64,000 nt of DNA from Desulfosporosinus sp. OT. Its GTDB lineage: Bacteria > Bacillota > Desulfitobacteriia > Desulfitobacteriales > Desulfitobacteriaceae. The number at the start of each line of letters is the position of its first letter. The stretch's first letter is position 1. The notes under the pieces were generated by a model. It was not told the origin of the DNA. It was given only the letters and a program-made list of their open reading frames with translations, and made no database searches. Below, in pieces: positions 60,343 to 64,000 of this stretch. Location: positions 21,427 through 85,426 of the forward strand of contig NZ_AGAF01000104.1 in the NCBI RefSeq assembly GCF_000224515.1, in the 5' to 3' direction. The translations under genes and the position numbers were made by a program.

Positions 60343-61059
60343 ATGCTGAACATCAGTGGTTTATCGACAAGTTATGGCAGCATAAAAGCGATTAAAGGGA
60401 TTGACCTCGACGTTCCCCAAGGCTCGATTGTTTCTCTCATCGGGGCGAACGGAGCCGGAAAAACGACCACAATGAAATCTCTGGTTGGGCTTCTCAAGGC
60501 TCAGGCTGGACAGATTAAGTTCCTAAACCAGGAGATTCGCGGTTTGGCCCCTCACAGAATTGTAAGTCTGGGCATGTCTCTGGTCCCAGAGGGACGAAAT
60601 ATTTTAGCAGGGATGACGGTTCTAGAAAACTTGGAGATGGGAGCCTATCAAAGAAAAGATAAAGAAGTTCAGGCAGATTTAGAAAAGGTTTTTAAGCGTT
60701 TTCCGATCTTAGAGGAGCGCAAACAACAATTTGGAGGAACACTTTCTGGGGGGCAGCAACAAATGCTGGCGATCGGCCGTGCTCTAATGGCTAGACCTAA
60801 GCTGCTACTACTTGATGAACCCTCCATGGGCCTAGCCCCTCTGGTCGTTGCCGATATCTTTAAAGTCATTCAAGAGATCAATCAGGAAGGTACAACGATT
60901 CTCCTCGTTGAGCAAAATGTTCGTCAAGCCTTAAAGATTGCTCACTATGCCTATGTTCTGGAAACAGGAAAGATCGTCCTGCATGGGAAGGCCGAAGAGG
61001 TTGCCAAAAATCCTCGGGTTATGGAAGCCTATCTGGGCGGAACGAAGGCCGATACTTAA
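60343..61059 (+). CDS. livF: Branched-chain amino-acid ABC transporter ATPase LivF
   Basis: This 238-residue ATPase has Walker A GANGAGKTTTMKSL, the LivF-typical LVPEGRNILAGMTVLENLEMGAY, the signature TLSGGQQQMLAIGRALMARP and Walker B LLLDEPSMGLAP. It starts 2 bp after livG and ends the transporter operon. A modest hairpin follows at 61094-61129. Confidence 0.94.
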   Translation: MLNISGLSTSYGSIKAIKGIDLDVPQGSIVSLIGANGAGKTTTMKSLVGLLKAQAGQIKFLNQEIRGLAPHRIVSLGMSLVPEGRNILAGMTVLENLEMGAYQRKDKEVQADLEKVFKRFPILEERKQQFGGTLSGGQQQMLAIGRALMARPKLLLLDEPSMGLAPLVVADIFKVIQEINQEGTTILLVEQNVRQALKIAHYAYVLETGKIVLHGKAEEVAKNPRVMEAYLGGTKADT

Positions 61060-61093
61060 ATATTGCTATCGTTTGCTTAAACTAATCCCTTCT

Positions 61094-61129
61094 ATAATCC
61101 CCCCTTTTGTTTGTAGGAGCGGGGATTAT
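61094..61129 (+). terminator. Hairpin after livF
   Basis: ATAATCCCC pairs with GGGGATTAT over an 18-bp loop. It has no long T-run, so partial read-through into the lactate genes is possible. Confidence 0.4.
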
Positions 61130-61195
61130 TCTTACGAAGGTTTTTTACTTATGCCTACCGGTCCAACCACTAAACCAAAGGAGAAGAGGTCAACC

Positions 61196-63358
61196 ATGGG
61201 AAAGCAAACCTATAAAATCGTAAAAAGTAAGGTCACAGAAGGGCTCAAGGATATGGAGTCTCGCAAAGGGAGATTTCGCGCTTTTGATGCGATTCGCCCG
61301 GCCATGTTAAAGATGGTTCCCAATTATCCCGAGCTTTCTAATCGTTTGCGCCAGATCAAAGAATATAGCATGGATCATTTAGATGAAGTGATCGCCAAAG
61401 CACAACGATCGTTGGAGAAAAAAGGCTGCAAAGTATATCTAGCTGATACTGCTGAGGATGCCCAAAACTATATCGCGAGCCTCATTCCGAAGGAGGGCTT
61501 AGTCGTTAAGTCCAAATCCAATGCCGGTAAAGAAATTAATATTTCCCATTACCTCGAAGATCGTGGTGTGACAGTCGTTGAAACGGATCTGGGAGATCGA
61601 ATAAATCAGCTGGCAAAGTGTGAAGCGAGTCACTCGCTGGCTCCAGCGATCCATCTTTCTATCGAGAAGATAACCCAGCTCTTTTCTGAAGAGGAGGGAA
61701 CTCAATTAGAATGTACTCCCGAAGCCTTGGTTGTTTCTGCCCGCAAGGGACTCCGCGACTTTTTGGTTAAAGCGGATGTTGGAATCTCGGGGGCCAATGC
61801 GATTGCAGCAGATACGGGGAGCATTTTCGTAACTGAAAATGAAGGGAATATCCGGGCGGTTTCGATGATGCCTAAAGTTCACATCGTAATTGCCGGTGTG
61901 GAGAAAATCGTCTCGACCCTTGAAGATGCTATGCAAGTTGTACGGGCGGCAGCAGTCTACGGCGTAGGTCAGGACATCGGAACCTATGTTTCGGTGATCT
62001 CAGGAGTCAGTGAATCCCTAGATCCTGATCTGGATGAAGATTCACACGGTCAGGGTCCTAAAGAGGTGCATATTGTTTTATTAAAAAATGGTCGTCAGGA
62101 AGCGATTGAGGCAGGATTTCAAGAATCCCTATACTGTATCAATTGCGGAAGCTGCTTAAACTTTTGTCCAGTTTATGCGGAGGTCGGCAGCAAGTACGGC
62201 TATAAATATCTGGGGGGACGTGGCTTAGTTTTTGCGGCTTTTCATGGCGACCTAGCAAAGACTGAAGAAAACGGCTTATCTCTTTGTATCGGCTGTCAAA
62301 AGTGCCAAACCGCCTGCCCCGTGCAGATGGCGACTCCCAATATGTTATGGAAACTTCGGCAAGATGCTGTGGCTCAAAAAGGGGCGGGTTGGAAGAAGGA
62401 TTTGATCTTCTCGATGTTGAGCAAACCTCAGACCCTCCCTATGGTCAGTAAACTTGCGACGACCTTTGGAAAGCTGGCCTTAAAAGAGTCTGATAAGGGG
62501 ATGACCTCCCGTTTGACGTTCAATTCCTTCGGCTTACCGCAAGAGCGCGTAATTCCCCGCTTCTCCGGCAAGTCCTTTACGGAAATTGCCAAACCAAAAC
62601 CACTTGCTAACCCGATTAAAAAAGTCGGTTTTTATCCAGGGTGTGTCGTGAATTACACTGAGACGGATCTGGGCGAAGCCCTTCTTCATGTCTTGGAGGA
62701 AAATAACGTTGAGGTTAAACTTGCTAAAGAGGATGTTTGTTGCGGAATTCCTAGTATTGTAAGCGGAGACCTAGTTCACGCCAAAACTATGGCTTTAAAA
62801 AACATTGAGGCTTATAGTTCTTTAGAGATGGATGCTTTGGTTTTTGTTTGCCCGAGTTGTGCGGTTGCTTTCAAAGAAGAGTACCCTAAGCTGTTTGCCG
62901 AGGATTCCCCGGAGCTTCAGAAAAAGGTAAGAAAACTTGCTCTGAAGGTGAAAGATATTAACGAATTTCTTAGCCAAGATATTCAGTTAAAGCCACCTGA
63001 ACACAGCGTTGCAGAAACGGTGACCTATCATGATCCTTGTCATCTCGCTCGAAGTATGGGTGTGAAAAAGGATCCCCGGGAAATTATCCAAAAGATCCCT
63101 GGAGTGAATTATGTGGAAATGCAGGATGCCGATATGTGTTGTGGGTTTGGTGGTTCGTTCAGTTTAAGCTTCTATGAACTTTCACAACGGATTAATGAAG
63201 GAAAATTGAAGGACGTTGCGGATACTCAGGCCACCACTTTGGCGACGAGTTGTCCCGGATGCATGGTTCATTTTCGCGATGGCATTGCTCAGCACGCTAT
63301 GAAGCAAAAAGTTTCTCACGTGGTTCAGATTCTGAGCCGAGCCTATGGGAGGAGATGA
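61196..63358 (+). CDS. LutB-LutA fusion iron-sulfur protein (lactate utilisation type)
   Basis: About 720 residues. The N-terminal LUD domain (50-290) has GISGANAIAADTGSIFV. Two [4Fe-4S] motifs follow (CINCGSCLNFCP near 315, CIGCQKCQTACP near 365), then two CCG domains (GFYPGCVVNYTE near 480 with VCCGIPS; DPCHLARSMG near 617 with MCCGFGGSF). LutB and LutA are usually separate; here both are in one chain. With LutC they form an L-lactate dehydrogenase. ATG at 61196 has an AGAGG site; the frame is open from 60938 inside livF, and ATG at 61151 is another option. Confidence 0.85.
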   Translation: MGKQTYKIVKSKVTEGLKDMESRKGRFRAFDAIRPAMLKMVPNYPELSNRLRQIKEYSMDHLDEVIAKAQRSLEKKGCKVYLADTAEDAQNYIASLIPKEGLVVKSKSNAGKEINISHYLEDRGVTVVETDLGDRINQLAKCEASHSLAPAIHLSIEKITQLFSEEEGTQLECTPEALVVSARKGLRDFLVKADVGISGANAIAADTGSIFVTENEGNIRAVSMMPKVHIVIAGVEKIVSTLEDAMQVVRAAAVYGVGQDIGTYVSVISGVSESLDPDLDEDSHGQGPKEVHIVLLKNGRQEAIEAGFQESLYCINCGSCLNFCPVYAEVGSKYGYKYLGGRGLVFAAFHGDLAKTEENGLSLCIGCQKCQTACPVQMATPNMLWKLRQDAVAQKGAGWKKDLIFSMLSKPQTLPMVSKLATTFGKLALKESDKGMTSRLTFNSFGLPQERVIPRFSGKSFTEIAKPKPLANPIKKVGFYPGCVVNYTETDLGEALLHVLEENNVEVKLAKEDVCCGIPSIVSGDLVHAKTMALKNIEAYSSLEMDALVFVCPSCAVAFKEEYPKLFAEDSPELQKKVRKLALKVKDINEFLSQDIQLKPPEHSVAETVTYHDPCHLARSMGVKKDPREIIQKIPGVNYVEMQDADMCCGFGGSFSLSFYELSQRINEGKLKDVADTQATTLATSCPGCMVHFRDGIAQHAMKQKVSHVVQILSRAYGRR

Positions 63359-63362
63359 GAAA

Positions 63363-64000
63363 ATGAGCAGTACGAAAGTTCAAACGATCTTAAAGAAAAT
63401 TAGTTCTCGTCGCGACGTACTTCTGCAAGAGTATCCAAATTTGGCTAGCCAAGTGCAAGCAATCAAAAGCTTGATGGCAGTTAATCTTAAGGATTATGTT
63501 GACAAGGCAGTTACCACCCTCAAAGGTAAAGGCTGTCATGTAATTTTTGCGAAGGATGCCACAGAGGCTCAAGCGCAAATCTTAAAAATCCTGGCGGGTA
63601 ATCAAAGCGTAGCGATGAGTAAAAACTCTGTATTTACCGAAATAAATCTAAGAGAGTATTTACAGTCCCAAAAGGTTAAGGTTTTTGATACTGATCTAGG
63701 GGAACGAATCGCCGGGACAAAGGTTAACGCGCACCCTTGGATTGCCAGCATTAATACCCTCATTCCCAGTAAGGAGTGGGTAGCCCAGAATAAGGATGAG
63801 ATTAAACTCCAGGTAGCTCATATGCAGTATGGAATTACAGGTGCAGAGGCCATTGTTGAACAGAATGGAACCATTGCCCTTTTAGAAAGTGAGGGAAATG
63901 TACGATTCACCTCGAATCTTCCGTATAACCATATTGTGGTGGCCGGAATTGATAAAATTGTCCCTTCACTCGAAGATGCTTTGGCTGTTTGTCGGGCAAT
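63363..64000 (+). CDS. LutC/LUD-domain protein, cut by window end
   Basis: A frame starts with ATG at 63363, 4 bp past the fusion gene, and is open to the end of the window (about 212 residues seen). It contains VDKAVTTLKGKGCHVIF, FDTDLGERIAG, then GITGAEAIVEQNGTIALLESEG, the LUD-domain core, and HIVVAGIDKIVPSLEDA. It resembles the first part of the fusion protein, so it may be a LutC or a second LutB-like chain; the missing 3' end would decide. It is the next gene of the lactate operon. Confidence 0.8.
   Translation, partial: MSSTKVQTILKKISSRRDVLLQEYPNLASQVQAIKSLMAVNLKDYVDKAVTTLKGKGCHVIFAKDATEAQAQILKILAGNQSVAMSKNSVFTEINLREYLQSQKVKVFDTDLGERIAGTKVNAHPWIASINTLIPSKEWVAQNKDEIKLQVAHMQYGITGAEAIVEQNGTIALLESEGNVRFTSNLPYNHIVVAGIDKIVPSLEDALAVCRA

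Noticed and set aside
60938-61195. Longer LutB-LutA fusion reaching into livF
   Set aside because: This part overlaps livF in another frame and is not protein-like; start codons with ribosome sites exist downstream.

Overview
The window looks like a chromosomal segment of an anaerobic, endospore-forming, low- to mid-GC Clostridium-class bacterium, most like the Desulfosporosinus/Desulfitobacterium group. The basis is the combination of a trimeric NAD-linked [FeFe] hydrogenase, LUD/CCG-type lactate-oxidation iron-sulfur proteins, a trp operon behind a tRNA-Trp T-box, tiny spore-coat-like Gly-rich peptides and a KinA/KinE-like kinase. The genus is inferred, not proven. I see no rRNA, tRNA or CRISPR array.

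Region 1 (about 0.2-24.3 kb, almost entirely minus strand) is a cell-surface polysaccharide locus. Reading in transcription order it has galU, two anchored secreted proteins, an acyltransferase-3, a membrane nucleotide-sugar dehydratase (CapD/PglF/WbpM type), then wbpA-, wbpB-, wbpD-, wbpE- and wbpI-type genes. These five would turn UDP-GlcNAc into UDP-2,3-diacetamido-mannuronic acid. Two Wzy/ligase-like proteins, three GT4 glycosyltransferases, a Wzx-type flippase, a polysaccharide deacetylase-like protein and a FemAB-like protein complete a Wzx/Wzy-style pathway. A HicB antitoxin with a decayed HicA lies at the left edge.

Region 2 (24.5-38.6 kb) holds housekeeping and signalling genes: a CmpB-family membrane protein, an MCP, a stand-alone clpP, a PAS histidine kinase, an unusual K+-channel-like protein, small spore-type peptides, amtB-glnB with an attenuator-like leader, two DUF445 proteins, and a marR-MFS pair.

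Region 3 (38.9-49.1 kb) holds hydC-hydB-hydA, tcdA, a small cluster (217-aa unknown protein, 24-aa peptide, membrane HD-GYP, DUF5317) and a soluble CdaR/MCP-type sensor.

Region 4 (49.3-56.3 kb, minus) is trpEGDCFBA under a tRNA-Trp T-box. trpF is out of frame at a seven-A slippery run. Region 5 (56.6-64 kb, plus) is livJHMGF followed by a LutB-LutA fusion and a LutC-like gene cut by the window end, suggesting amino-acid uptake next to lactate oxidation.

The most unusual non-coding feature is a mosaic repeat family with five copies at gene boundaries (26.9, 31.6, 36.5, 41.5 and 55.8 kb). One copy is nested inside a second repeat type, one separates the trp T-box from trpE, and one carries a 34-bp tandem array just before hydA.
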